Positions 1 through 9,988 of a DNA stretch of 64,000 bases are shown piece by piece. Location: NCBI RefSeq assembly GCF_030418295.1, contig NZ_JAUHQA010000001.1, forward strand, positions 434,001 to 498,000. Reading direction: 5' to 3'. The notes beneath the pieces are model-generated. The model had not been told where the DNA came from. It searched no databases and saw nothing but the letters and a program-made list of their open reading frames with translations. The translations under genes were made by a program, and so were the position numbers. This DNA is from Demequina muriae. GTDB lineage: Bacteria; Actinomycetota; Actinomycetes; Actinomycetales; Demequinaceae. Within the stretch, counting starts at the first letter, position 1. Every line of letters starts with the position of its first letter.

Positions 1-1605
1 GCCAACTTGTCCGAATCCACCTGCTTCAGTCGCCCACAGCGCCGAAGGCGGGATGTCACCAAGCCGGCGCTTAAGCGGAGAGTTCCAGGGTCGCCTCCAG
101 TCTCCGATCACCACGTCATCGACCAGTTGACCGTCTTTAACATCAGACCACTTCCAGCAATAGCCGGCTGTCATGCGCGCGGAGTATCCTTCGGCTCGCT
201 TTCGCGCTAACCGCTCTTCGAGCTCGTGAACCGAGTCGACAACCTCAACCGCAAAGGCGTCCTCGTGCCGCCAATCAGCAGGTCCTCCACTTCCGAGTCC
301 CAACAACCCAAGCACCCACTCGATGTAGGCGGCGCTCCCGCCGGCACGGTATTGCGCATTCAAGTCGACCTGGCTCACCCACAAGCCACGGGTGGCGGCG
401 TACGCGCGAATATCCGCGACACTGCCAAGTTCACCGGGCTTCACGACCTGGTGCTCATCGAGAAGAAATACAGGCACTCGCGCAGCGTCGACGAGCTCCT
501 CAATCTGCGGTCTCGCTGCCACGCGCTTTGTTTGAGGCGTGTAGCGGTTCACTGACTGTTCACGGATTCGGTGCGCCTCGTCGAGAATCAGCACGTCGAG
601 TCCATTCCGCTCGGCTTCCATGAAGTTGAAGAAGTACTTGAAGAGCGCTTGCGTCGATGTTGACCCCTTGCCCGCGACCTTGCGCAATGTCTCGGTGAAC
701 GAGCGCGATCCCGTCGCATGGAGCGCAGGCCGACCCTGGCGCGCCAGTTCGCCGAGCAGCGACAGCGCGATGACACTCTTGCCCGATCCCGGACCGCCAG
801 TGACGATCACGACCTCCTTCGAGTCAGCGGACCGCGCCGTCTCGACCGCGCGCATTACCAACTCGAACGCGACCCGCTGTTCGTCCAACAGAATGAACTG
901 TTCCCGCTCCCGAATCTCGGCCGCCGCGACCTGAAGTAATTGCTTCGAGGGCGCGATGGCCGAACTGAGGAACGCATCGGCCGGCGCCGCGCCGCTCGCA
1001 GGCGCCAAGCGCGAGGCAAGGAAATCGGCGAACTGCCCCCGGCGCTGGCCAGTGAACATCCGGCCTTCGTCACTGGGCGCGACGGACCACAATTCGGCGA
1101 CACCCGCGTCGTCCGCGTTGTGCAAGTACGCGGCACCCACGAGCGACTCGGGTGCCGCTTCGAGGCCTCGCACGAAGTCCCGGTAGTACCGCGCGTACTC
1201 GCCGACCTGCAGGGCGGGGTGCAGCACCGGGTTGTAGGCGATGCCATCAACGTCGACCAGCGTCTCTGAGTCTTCGTGGCGCCGGGCCTTCGTCCACTGC
1301 TTGAGCTCCACGACCACGTACGACGGGGCACCGGTGGTCGGATGTACGCCCGCGAGCACCACGTCGGCTCGCTTGCTCGTGAGTGGGAGCCTGTGCTCGA
1401 GGAGTACCTCGACGTCGCCGAGCCCTGAGTCATCAAGGACGCTTGCGAGCTGCGGGATGCTGTTGCGCCACGACTGGCGCTCGTTGGCACCAGGGATGCC
1501 GAGTCCGTGGAACAGGAACATGCCAGCGAGAGCTTCCTCGACGACGGAGAAATCGCTTCTTGCGTAGTGAGCAAGAGAACGGGCACTGTGGCGAACGACC
1601 TGCAA
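1..1605 (-). CDS. DUF2075-type P-loop ATPase with N-terminal nuclease-like region (partial, C-terminus beyond left edge)
   Basis: 535 codons are visible and the frame runs off the left edge. The N-terminal third carries a PD-(D/E)XK-like signature (RADVVLAG followed by VVVELKQW near residue 95). A Walker A motif GGPGSGKS follows near residue 267 and a DEAH-type Walker B LILDEAH near residue 338. This layout matches the DUF2075/COG3410 helicase-like family, which is frequent in defence islands; its substrate is not established. Start choice: the frame is open upstream to a TAA but has no ATG or GTG before the ATG at 1521. A TTG at 1605 is preceded by AGGGAG five bases upstream and is preferred, with 1521 as the alternative. 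It is divergent from the MazG-like gene, so both probably use the 130-bp gap as promoter region. Confidence 0.8.
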   Translation of the reverse strand, partial: MQVVRHSARSLAHYARSDFSVVEEALAGMFLFHGLGIPGANERQSWRNSIPQLASVLDDSGLGDVEVLLEHRLPLTSKRADVVLAGVHPTTGAPSYVVVELKQWTKARRHEDSETLVDVDGIAYNPVLHPALQVGEYARYYRDFVRGLEAAPESLVGAAYLHNADDAGVAELWSVAPSDEGRMFTGQRRGQFADFLASRLAPASGAAPADAFLSSAIAPSKQLLQVAAAEIREREQFILLDEQRVAFELVMRAVETARSADSKEVVIVTGGPGSGKSVIALSLLGELARQGRPALHATGSRSFTETLRKVAGKGSTSTQALFKYFFNFMEAERNGLDVLILDEAHRIREQSVNRYTPQTKRVAARPQIEELVDAARVPVFLLDEHQVVKPGELGSVADIRAYAATRGLWVSQVDLNAQYRAGGSAAYIEWVLGLLGLGSGGPADWRHEDAFAVEVVDSVHELEERLARKRAEGYSARMTAGYCWKWSDVKDGQLVDDVVIGDWRRPWNSPLKRRLGDIPPSALWATEAGGFGQVG

Positions 1606-1736
1606 CGGAACTCCCTGACAGCCAGAAGACTGCGCGGGAGGCCTATTCGCAGGAGCGAAAGCCTGTCGATGCGCTTACGCCGAGCACACTATCGTGCAGC
1701 GCTGACAACACGAGCGAGGCGTGCGAGAGTCATCCC

Positions 1737-2096
1737 ATGACTGACGCCAACGACTCAATATCTGCGCTCACCGAGGACATTCGCGAGTTCGCTCGCGAGC
1801 GCGACTGGGAGCAGTTCCACGACCCCAAATCCTTAATTCTCGCGCTGGTGGGTGAGGTCGGAGAGCTCGCTGAACTCTTCCAGTGGGTGCCGGCGGCCGA
1901 TGCGGTGACTGAGTTCGCGGAGCCCGCGCGTAAGCAGCGTGCGGAGGAGGAGATGGCCGATGTGCTTACCTATCTTGTGAGACTCGCTGACGTCCTGGGT
2001 ATCGACCTCGCGTCGGCCACTGCGCGGAAGATGGAGTCATCTCGCAGACGATTCGAGCCCAAGGATGTTCGGGGCGAAGCGCCCATCAAGAGGTGA
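1737..2096 (+). CDS. MazG-like nucleotide pyrophosphohydrolase
   Basis: 119 residues, the size of single-domain MazG-like (all-alpha NTP pyrophosphatase) proteins. The two metal-binding segments are visible: GEVGELAELFQW in the first helix pair and EEEMADVLTYLVRLAD in the second, giving the EXXE...EXXD pattern. Enzymes of this family hydrolyse (d)NTPs to NMP and pyrophosphate; the substrate here cannot be read from sequence. The gene lies divergently beside the DUF2075 ATPase and 240 bp before pglW on the same strand. Pairing with DUF2075 suggests a shared function, which is inference. The ATG has only a weak GAGAG upstream. Confidence 0.88.
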   Translation: MTDANDSISALTEDIREFARERDWEQFHDPKSLILALVGEVGELAELFQWVPAADAVTEFAEPARKQRAEEEMADVLTYLVRLADVLGIDLASATARKMESSRRRFEPKDVRGEAPIKR

Positions 2097-2336
2097 CACG
2101 CGCGTGAGACGGCAAGCTCAGAGCGTGCCGACGAGCCAGCCCGACTTACTAAGACGCGAAACCGGATATCGCGCTCCGAAGGCGGCATCAGATGACCGTG
2201 CGTCGCAACCCGCGCCAACAGCGGCCCGCGACGTACCGACACCACCTCGGAAGCGATTATGTATGTCTTACCAATGTGGGAGTCTTGGGCACAATGGTCG
2301 AAGCACATTCGAGCAGGAGAGGGTGAGTAAGTCTCA

Positions 2337-5300
2337 ATGGAGTCCGACAGCGCGCGCTGGCATCCCGTCACGGACTCCGAGCATCGCCACGAGGAGGAGG
2401 GGCTGGCCCTCATCCAGAAGCGGCTTCCGGACCGCCCTCCCTTCCATGCCTGGACGAACTTCGAGTTCACCGACGGCCGGAACCACTGGGCCGAGGTCGA
2501 CCTGCTCGTGCTGGCTCCAGCTGGCCTGTTTCTCGTCGAACTCAAGCACTACCGGGGAGCCATCAGCGGCAACGCGTACCAGTGGAAGCGCGGCTCCCGC
2601 TCAGAGCCATCTCCCCTGATCACCACCCGCCGTAAGGCCCAGCGACTTAAGAGCGTCCTCTTGGACGCGGCGCGCGACCTGAAGTTGCCGCCACACGTCG
2701 TGCCGTGGATCGACGCAGCCGTTCTTCTGCATGCACCGGATAGCAAGTCGCACCTGGATCCCGGCGCCGAAGAGGGCATCTGGGGGATCGATGGCAGGGA
2801 GAACATCAGCAACCTGCCAGGTATCTCCGGCCTCTTCAAAACCGCACCCAAGCAAAGCGTGGATGAGAAGACGGTTCTCGCACTCATCGAGAAGGCGGGA
2901 TTCGCCAAGCGACGGGAGCGCGAGATCGGGTCGTGGCGCCTCGTCGGCCCCGCAGAGGACGTCACCGAGGGAATCCAGGACCGGCCGGCCGAGCACCGCA
3001 TCACGCAGGACGCGGCGCGCATCCGGTTCTACCTCGTGCCTGCGGGCACCGCGGCGAAAGAGCGTGGAGCGCGGCGAGAACTAGCGAAGCGCGAGTTTCT
3101 CCTCACCCGAGACCTCCGACACGACGGAATCCTCCAGCCTCGCGATCTGGTCGACGATGAGTCTGGTGATGGGCTGGTGTTCGACCGTGTTGAAGACGAA
3201 CAGCCACTCGACCTCTGGCTCGCGGACAACAGCGCAGACCTGTCGTTGGCGGAGCGCCTCGGGTTGGTGCGCCAGATAGTGGAGGCGCTCCACTACGCGC
3301 ACGGCCACGGAGTCGTACATCGTGCGCTCAGCCCGTCGGACGTACTAGTGACAACCGATGACCAACGGCGCACTCGACTTCGCATCGGCGGGTGGCGGCA
3401 GGCAGGCACCATCGATCGCTCGAGCACCGCAGCGGCAGCGACCCGCGCGGCGACACGTCTCTTCGGGAGCGACGATGCGGCAGTCACCTCGCTCGGGTCA
3501 GTTGGCGCGTTCGTCGCGCCAGAAGGCCGCTGGAGTCCAGAGGCGCGCCGTGTGCCGCTCGACATGTTCGCGCTCGGTGCACTCTCCTACCTGATTCTCA
3601 CCGGAGTGCCGCCGGCCGGCAGCGCTACTGAGCTCGCGCAGCGTCTTGCCCGCGAAGAAGGGCTGGACCTAGCAGCGCATCTTCCTGAGGCTCCGCGGTC
3701 GCTGCGCGATCTGCTGCGCGAAGCGACCGCTCCTCAGGTATCGAAGCGCACGCCAGACGCGGGTCGGTTCATCGAAGGGCTCTCACTCGTCGAGGCGGGG
3801 CTGATCGGGGTGGCCGCCGATCATGTCGACCCGCTCGAGGCGCCCCCAGGGACCGTCTTCGACGACCGCTTCACCCTCGTGAGGCGCCTAGGCTCGGGTT
3901 CAACCGCAGCGGGCCTTCTGGTGACCGATGCTGAGGCAGACGGCGTTCAGCGTGTGCTCAAGGTCGCTCTCGACGACTCGGCGACAACGCGCATCGCGCG
4001 CGAGGCTCAGACGCTCGTCGCCCTCGGTGCCGCAACCGCGTCACGTCGACTCGTGAGAATTCTTGCCACCGAGCCCTTGGACATCGGCGGTCGGCAGGCG
4101 CTGCTGCTCGAGTCCGCTGGCGAGGAGACCCTTGCCGACGTGCTGCAGGCCCACAGCCGTCGGCTTTCGCTCGATCTGCTGAAGCGATGGGGTGGCGATT
4201 TGCTCGAGGCGCTCGTCGCGCTCGACGCCGCCGGGTTTGATCACCGGGATATCAAGCCGGCGAACCTAGGCGTACGCGAGCAGCCGTCGGATCACGCGAA
4301 GCACTTGGTTCTCTTCGATTTCTCGATGACGGGCGCAAGCCCCGACGCCGTCGAGGCGGGCACGCCCCCGTACGTAGATCCGTTCCTGGGGGTGGGGTCG
4401 CGGCGCCGATGGGACTCGGCAGCCGAGCGGTATGCGGTCGGAGTGACGCTCTACGAGATGGCCACCGGCAAGCGTCCGGTCTATGGCGACGGAGAGTCGG
4501 CCCCGCAGTTCGGCGGTCAGATCACGCTCGACCCCGCGGACTTCGACCCGGCGGCGTCCGATGCCCTGGTCACCTTCTTCACTCACGCTCTCTCAGGCGA
4601 AATCTCGGAGCGGCACGCGAGCGCAGAGACTATGCACCGTGCTTGGAAAGATGCGCTCGCCCCCGCCACCGTTCCCGCCACCGAGGATGCCGATGCGGTC
4701 GCCGCCCGCGCGACGCTCGACACCGCATTGAGCGAAGCTGGGCTGAGTGCGAGGGCACTGTCGGCGCTCGAGCCCTTCGGGGTAGTAACCGTCGGCGACG
4801 CCACTCGCCTGGACCTGCGCCGGGTGAACAGCACGCCCCACTTGGTCGCCGCCACCAAGACTGAGATCGGCACTCGCATCAAGCAGTGGCGGGCACGGCT
4901 AGGAGAAGCCGTAGACGACGCCGCGCTCGAGACCCCAAGTGACGACGTGCTGCTGCACCCGCGCGACGCGGCTGAACTGCTTGTGGCGTCTGCCAGCACG
5001 CCCGACCAGGCACGAGCGGCCGCGCTGATTCTGGGACTCGACGGCGATTTGGATGCGTTCGCGATCGGAGCCGCGTTGTCGACGGCACTCGGACCGTCGT
5101 CCCCCAACGCGTGGAAGGTCCTATCTGGGCTGTTCGAGTCCTGGACCGCGGTTCCCGCCACTGGAACGTTGCTCAAGGGGCTATCTGCGCGCGTCGAGGC
5201 GGCCCTCGAGGACCTCGCGGGCGTCGCGTGGACGGACGAGCTCGCCACGGCACTGTCACCAGACCAGGGGTCAAAGCGACTCGTGGCGGGCCTCGTGCGC

Positions 5301-6443
5301 GCTTCGCTCGACACCGCCGACCACCTCTGCAGGGAACGCTCGGAGTCCGGGGAGCCACGGTTCGTCCGCCGCCGTCGCCGCGACGGGCGCATGCTCGTGT
5401 CGCGTGACCCCAAGCTCGCCGATGCCGCGTTGACGCTAGGAACGCAGGCAGACTCGGCCATCGGTACGGACAGCGGAAGCCCCGTCATGCCGCAAGCACG
5501 TGCCGCCGCCACCCTCCGCGAAGTTGCCGGACCGCTGGCCTCCCTCGATCACGCACGGCTTAACCGGGTCGCGGCGCGCTTCAGCACTTCAGCCGGAGCT
5601 ACGGCGGATGGCTCGCTGTTCCGCCTGAACATTGGCGCCTCCGAGGCGCTCCGGCTCGCGCTCCGCTCTGCGGAATCGTCGCAGGCCTTCGACGCGCAGC
5701 AACTTCGGCAACTCGTCAAGGTGCGCTTCCCCGGCGCCAAGGCGCTCCCGCCAAGACCCAAGCTTGACGACGTGGTGGCGGAGGCCGACGTGGGATTGAC
5801 GTGGGATGGCAAGGCGTATGTCGTTGCGTCGGCTCCCGCGACAGCCACCGTCCTCACATCTTCCACTACTGTCACTGTCCCGTCTGGGCCCACGGGACTA
5901 ACGCACGAGAGCGAACTGCGGACGTCGGGCGCGGAAAGGTCCTTCCTCGCGCTCGGCGTGAGGCCCCGCCACCACGATGCCGTCATCAGCCAACTACTGG
6001 AGTCGTTCAGTGCCCGAGAGGTCAACGTCACGGACCTCTTGCTTGACACGCTCACGGGCCTAGCGGAGGACGCCGGAGTATCTTGGGATCTCGTTCTCAA
6101 TGCCGATTCCGCGACCGCCGGGTCGGAGGACCGGCGTGGTCTTGCGGTGCTTGTGGAGCGTGCGGTGCCCACTCTGGTTGAACACATCGACCAGGCACTC
6201 CTCGATGCCGATGGACGACCAGTCCTCCTGACGGATACAGCACCGCTCGCACGCTACGGCCACCTGGACGTCATCGCCCGGTACAGCGAGATCACCCGCC
6301 CCAGGGCCGCTGCGGTGTGGCTCGTCTTCCCGGAGGAGACCGGCCGAGGGGCAGCACTCGATGGCGTGCCCGTACCCACCAGCCATCCAGGGCAGTTTGT
6401 TCATCTCGGCGGACCAACCGCCGCGGAAGGAGCTCACGCGTGA
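2337..6443 (+). CDS. pglW: PglW: NERD domain plus tandem kinase-domain protein of type 2 BREX
   Basis: 1368 residues, first gene of the BREX operon. An N-terminal NERD nuclease-related domain is marked by EVDLLVLAP then VELKHYRG near residues 54-72. Two kinase-like regions follow. The first (about residues 240-470) has HRALSPSDVLV near residue 327 where HRDLKPxN is expected, and IGGW in place of DFG, so it looks like a pseudokinase. The second (about 510-780) has a glycine loop LGSGST, VLKVAL lysine, HRDIKPAN near 635, DFSMTG near 660 and GTPPYVDP, so it looks active although DFG is DFS. The C-terminal half is helical with no motif I recognise. PglW is the serine/threonine kinase of the phage growth limitation system. 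Start is the ATG after GGAGAGGGTGAG. Confidence 0.93.
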   Translation: MESDSARWHPVTDSEHRHEEEGLALIQKRLPDRPPFHAWTNFEFTDGRNHWAEVDLLVLAPAGLFLVELKHYRGAISGNAYQWKRGSRSEPSPLITTRRKAQRLKSVLLDAARDLKLPPHVVPWIDAAVLLHAPDSKSHLDPGAEEGIWGIDGRENISNLPGISGLFKTAPKQSVDEKTVLALIEKAGFAKRREREIGSWRLVGPAEDVTEGIQDRPAEHRITQDAARIRFYLVPAGTAAKERGARRELAKREFLLTRDLRHDGILQPRDLVDDESGDGLVFDRVEDEQPLDLWLADNSADLSLAERLGLVRQIVEALHYAHGHGVVHRALSPSDVLVTTDDQRRTRLRIGGWRQAGTIDRSSTAAAATRAATRLFGSDDAAVTSLGSVGAFVAPEGRWSPEARRVPLDMFALGALSYLILTGVPPAGSATELAQRLAREEGLDLAAHLPEAPRSLRDLLREATAPQVSKRTPDAGRFIEGLSLVEAGLIGVAADHVDPLEAPPGTVFDDRFTLVRRLGSGSTAAGLLVTDAEADGVQRVLKVALDDSATTRIAREAQTLVALGAATASRRLVRILATEPLDIGGRQALLLESAGEETLADVLQAHSRRLSLDLLKRWGGDLLEALVALDAAGFDHRDIKPANLGVREQPSDHAKHLVLFDFSMTGASPDAVEAGTPPYVDPFLGVGSRRRWDSAAERYAVGVTLYEMATGKRPVYGDGESAPQFGGQITLDPADFDPAASDALVTFFTHALSGEISERHASAETMHRAWKDALAPATVPATEDADAVAARATLDTALSEAGLSARALSALEPFGVVTVGDATRLDLRRVNSTPHLVAATKTEIGTRIKQWRARLGEAVDDAALETPSDDVLLHPRDAAELLVASASTPDQARAAALILGLDGDLDAFAIGAALSTALGPSSPNAWKVLSGLFESWTAVPATGTLLKGLSARVEAALEDLAGVAWTDELATALSPDQGSKRLVAGLVRASLDTADHLCRERSESGEPRFVRRRRRDGRMLVSRDPKLADAALTLGTQADSAIGTDSGSPVMPQARAAATLREVAGPLASLDHARLNRVAARFSTSAGATADGSLFRLNIGASEALRLALRSAESSQAFDAQQLRQLVKVRFPGAKALPPRPKLDDVVAEADVGLTWDGKAYVVASAPATATVLTSSTTVTVPSGPTGLTHESELRTSGAERSFLALGVRPRHHDAVISQLLESFSAREVNVTDLLLDTLTGLAEDAGVSWDLVLNADSATAGSEDRRGLAVLVERAVPTLVEHIDQALLDADGRPVLLTDTAPLARYGHLDVIARYSEITRPRAAAVWLVFPEETGRGAALDGVPVPTSHPGQFVHLGGPTAAEGAHA

Positions 6444-9400
6444 GCGCACAGTCCTCTTTGACCGCAGAACTGCGTGCGGAGGTCACCGCGCTCGAGGACG
6501 ACCTCCGTTCACGGGTCGCGGCACAGCCCGACGTCGATGCCGAGTGGCGTGAACAGTACCGTCAGGCGATCTCAGCCGAGCGCACGTCCGCCTCATGGGA
6601 GGCGTGGCGCGATGAGAGGGTGACGCTCGCTGCGGTGTCGTGGGTCCTCACGACCGTCTTTGTGAGGTTCTGTGAAGACAATGGCCTGGTATCGCCCGTG
6701 TGGATCGCCGGCCCGCGCAGTTCTGAAGCAGTCGAGCGGCAGAGCCACTTCATTCGCGACAAGGCCTCTGCTGGCGAGGATGTCACTGATCGAGAATGGA
6801 TCCTGGACGCCGTCGCCCACCTCTCGTCTCTCGAAGCGACACGCGAACTCGTCGACGCGAACGCGCCGATGTGGCTCGTTGCCCCCTCCGGAGACGCCGC
6901 CACACGGCTCCTCGCGTTCTGGCGCGAACGGGATGAAGACGGCACCCAGCGCCGCGATCTCGTCGATCCATTACTAGACACCCGCTTTCTCGGCGACCTC
7001 TACCAAGACATCTCGGAGGCCGCGCGGGAGCGGTATGCGCTCTTGCAGACTCCCGACTTCGTCGAGGAGTTCATTCTGGACCACACCCTAGAGCCCGCGC
7101 TAGCCGAGCGACCCCTCGACGGGTTCCGGATGATCGACCCGACGTGCGGCTCGGGACACTTCCTCCTTGGCGCCTTCGCACTACTGCTCGACCGGTGGCA
7201 TCGGGAGGCCCCGGGCCTCGATGAGCGCGAGCGTGTTCAACGTGCACTCGACGCTATCCATGGCGTCGACATCAACCCGTACGCGGTCGCGATTGCACGG
7301 TTCCGGCTGACCGTGTCCGCGCTCCAGGCATGCGGAATGACGAGCCTCGAAACCGCCCCCGCGTTCAGATACCACCTGGCGGCCGGCGATTCCCTGCTGC
7401 ACGGGGGCGCCGCAGATGCCTACTCCCTCGACCTCGGAGCGGCTCACACCAGCGATCGTGTAGCGGCCGAACACGCCTATGCCACAGAGAACCTTGGCGT
7501 ACTCCGAGAGATACTCGCAGACGGGCGGTACGACGCCGTCGTCGGAAACCCCCCGTACATCTCCGTAAAAGACGCCAAACTGCGGAACGTCTACCGAGCG
7601 CGCTACTCGTCATGCAAAGGCAAGTACGTCCTGACAGTGCCGTTCATGGAGAAATTCTTCTCACTGGCCAAGACGGGAGACTCCCCAGGATGGGTTGGGC
7701 AGATCACCTCGAACTCGTTCATGAAGCGCGAGTTTGGCTCCAAACTCATTGAGTGGTTCTTGCCAAAGCAGGACCTGCGCCTGGTCGTCGATACCTCTGG
7801 CGCATACATTCCGGGCCACGGCACTCCTACCGTGATTATCGTGGGACGCCCTGTTCAACCAACAACGGCAACCGTGCGGACGGTGCTCGGAGTGCGGGGC
7901 GAGCCGGGCCTACCCGACGACCCCGCGCGTGCGAAAGTGTGGACCTCTATTGCGACAAACATCGACGCACCCGGCTACGAGGACGAGTGGGTGTCGGTTG
8001 CTGACCTCGATCGAGATCGCTTGGCAAGGCACCCATGGTCCCTTTCTGGAGGGGGAGCACCGGAGATTTCTGCCGCACTTGCTGAGGTCGACTTCTCCAC
8101 CCTGGGACAGCGTGCGACGGAAATCGGGGTGTCGGCAGTCCTCGGCGCCGACGACGCGTTCGAGCTTTCATCTTGGAGTGAAGCGGAAAGTGTTGGACTC
8201 GTGGTGGGTGATGCCGTCCGAGACTTCGTCGCGAGCGCTGAAGTCCGCCTCTGGCCGTACGATGACCGCCTTGCACCACTAGAGTCGGAGCCTGTCACAC
8301 GTTGGCTTTGGAGAAACCGACGCACCTTGGAGAACGGCATCTACTTCGGTCAAACCAAGGAAGAGCGCGGTCTGAGGTGGTTTGAGTACGCGATCCTTCT
8401 TCGTTCAAAGCTGCACCCCCCCCTTTCGATTACGTTTGCGTTTGTCGCCACTCACAACCATTTCGTCTTAGACCGTGGCGGGAGAGTCTTCAACAGGTCG
8501 GCGCCAGTCATCAAGCTCCCCGCCGACGCCTCAGAGGATGACCACCTTGCGCTTCTCGGGGTCTTGAACTCTTCGACGGCGTGCTTCTGGCTCAAGCAGA
8601 ACAGCTACCCAAAGGGCGGCGATCCAGTCGGCGATTCCGGTGCTCGTGTCTCACAACAGCCGTGGTCAGACCGCTACGAGTTCACAGGCACCACCCTCCA
8701 GGATTACCCCCTCCCGTCAGTACTGCCTACTGAGCGCGGCCGATCGCTAGACGCACTCGCACAGCAATTTGCGGCGAACAGCCCGGGGAACGTAATTGAA
8801 CGAGCGACACCCTCGCGCGCAACCCTCGACGAGGCTCACGCCGGGTTCGATACTGCTCGCGGCCAAATGATCTCCACCCAGGAGGAACTGGACTGGGATT
8901 GCTACCGCCTCTACGGACTCATCGGTGACGACCTCACCTATCGAGGCGAGCCACCTCCTCTCGCCCTTGGAGAGCGCGCCTTCGAGATCGCGCTCGCACG
9001 ACGAGTTGAGGCCGGCGAAACCGACACCGCGTGGTTCGCACGACACCGTTCTACGCCCATCACTGATTTGCCGTCGCACTGGCCCGCGGACTACCAGGAG
9101 CTAGTGCAGCGGCGCCTCGACCTCATCGCGAACGACCGGTGCATCGCACTGCTAGAGCAACCTGAGCACAAGCGCCGGTGGGCGACTGAACCTTGGGAGG
9201 ACCAGGAGAAGGCCGCTCTAGGCGACTGGTTGCTCGACCGGCTCGAGGACCGCGCCCTCTGGTTCGATGCGCGCCATCGACCCGCGACCCAGTCGATCAC
9301 GGTGCTTGCCGACAAGGTGTCCCGTGACGATACGTTGCGCGACGCCCTCGCCTTGTGGGAGGGCCGACCCGACATCGCTGTCCAGAATTCGCTCGAGCGG

Positions 9401-9988
9401 CTCCTTAAGGGAGAAGCGGTTCCTTACCTCGCCGCGCACCGCTACAAGGAATCCGGCATGCGCAAGCGAGCCGCGTGGGAACGCACCTGGGCACTCCAGC
9501 GGCGCGAGGACTCCGGCAACTACAATCCCGCATCGACCCGGTACGGCGGTGACGGGCCCATCCCCGTGCCGCCGAGTTACGTCACTGCGGACTTCCGCCG
9601 GAGCGAGTACTGGTCGCATCGAGGCAAACTCGACGTGCCGAAGGAACGCTTCATTCTCTACCCGGGTGCAGGTCGCTCGGGCGAGGACGTGCTCGGCTGG
9701 GCAGGCTGGGATTATGCGCAGCAGGCGCTGGCACTCGCGCAGCTCGTTCTCGCGGGACAGACCCAGGACGCCGACCGGGACCGGCTCGTTCCGCTCATCG
9801 CGGGACTCGATGAAGTCATGCCGTGGGTTGAGCAGTGGCACGGCGATCACGACGACTTCTATGGCCAGTCGCCCGCCCGGTACTTCGCTGCGGAACTCGA
9901 GACCTTTCTTGCCGAGAACGGCATCACACGCGAAGACCTTTACGCATGGCGGCCCACCACCGCACGAGGAAGGAAGGCACGCGCATGA
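6440..9988 (+). CDS. pglX: PglX: BREX adenine-specific DNA methyltransferase
   Basis: 1182 residues starting at a GTG that overlaps the pglW stop by 4 bp, with AAGGAG eight bases upstream. The N6-adenine methyltransferase fold is shown by the SAM-binding motif DPTCGSGHF near residue 233 and the catalytic NPPY (VVGNPPYISV) near residue 370, followed by a long C-terminal region typical of target recognition. In BREX systems PglX methylates host DNA at a non-palindromic site to mark self; in Streptomyces Pgl the modification model differs and involves the infecting phage. The target sequence cannot be predicted here. It sits second in the operon, as in known type 2 loci. Confidence 0.95.
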   Translation: MSAQSSLTAELRAEVTALEDDLRSRVAAQPDVDAEWREQYRQAISAERTSASWEAWRDERVTLAAVSWVLTTVFVRFCEDNGLVSPVWIAGPRSSEAVERQSHFIRDKASAGEDVTDREWILDAVAHLSSLEATRELVDANAPMWLVAPSGDAATRLLAFWRERDEDGTQRRDLVDPLLDTRFLGDLYQDISEAARERYALLQTPDFVEEFILDHTLEPALAERPLDGFRMIDPTCGSGHFLLGAFALLLDRWHREAPGLDERERVQRALDAIHGVDINPYAVAIARFRLTVSALQACGMTSLETAPAFRYHLAAGDSLLHGGAADAYSLDLGAAHTSDRVAAEHAYATENLGVLREILADGRYDAVVGNPPYISVKDAKLRNVYRARYSSCKGKYVLTVPFMEKFFSLAKTGDSPGWVGQITSNSFMKREFGSKLIEWFLPKQDLRLVVDTSGAYIPGHGTPTVIIVGRPVQPTTATVRTVLGVRGEPGLPDDPARAKVWTSIATNIDAPGYEDEWVSVADLDRDRLARHPWSLSGGGAPEISAALAEVDFSTLGQRATEIGVSAVLGADDAFELSSWSEAESVGLVVGDAVRDFVASAEVRLWPYDDRLAPLESEPVTRWLWRNRRTLENGIYFGQTKEERGLRWFEYAILLRSKLHPPLSITFAFVATHNHFVLDRGGRVFNRSAPVIKLPADASEDDHLALLGVLNSSTACFWLKQNSYPKGGDPVGDSGARVSQQPWSDRYEFTGTTLQDYPLPSVLPTERGRSLDALAQQFAANSPGNVIERATPSRATLDEAHAGFDTARGQMISTQEELDWDCYRLYGLIGDDLTYRGEPPPLALGERAFEIALARRVEAGETDTAWFARHRSTPITDLPSHWPADYQELVQRRLDLIANDRCIALLEQPEHKRRWATEPWEDQEKAALGDWLLDRLEDRALWFDARHRPATQSITVLADKVSRDDTLRDALALWEGRPDIAVQNSLERLLKGEAVPYLAAHRYKESGMRKRAAWERTWALQRREDSGNYNPASTRYGGDGPIPVPPSYVTADFRRSEYWSHRGKLDVPKERFILYPGAGRSGEDVLGWAGWDYAQQALALAQLVLAGQTQDADRDRLVPLIAGLDEVMPWVEQWHGDHDDFYGQSPARYFAAELETFLAENGITREDLYAWRPTTARGRKARA

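Noticed and set aside
855-1586. 243-codon open frame on the minus strand
   Set aside because: It is offset from the DUF2075 frame, has Ser/Arg-rich composition typical of shadow frames and covers none of the family motifs.
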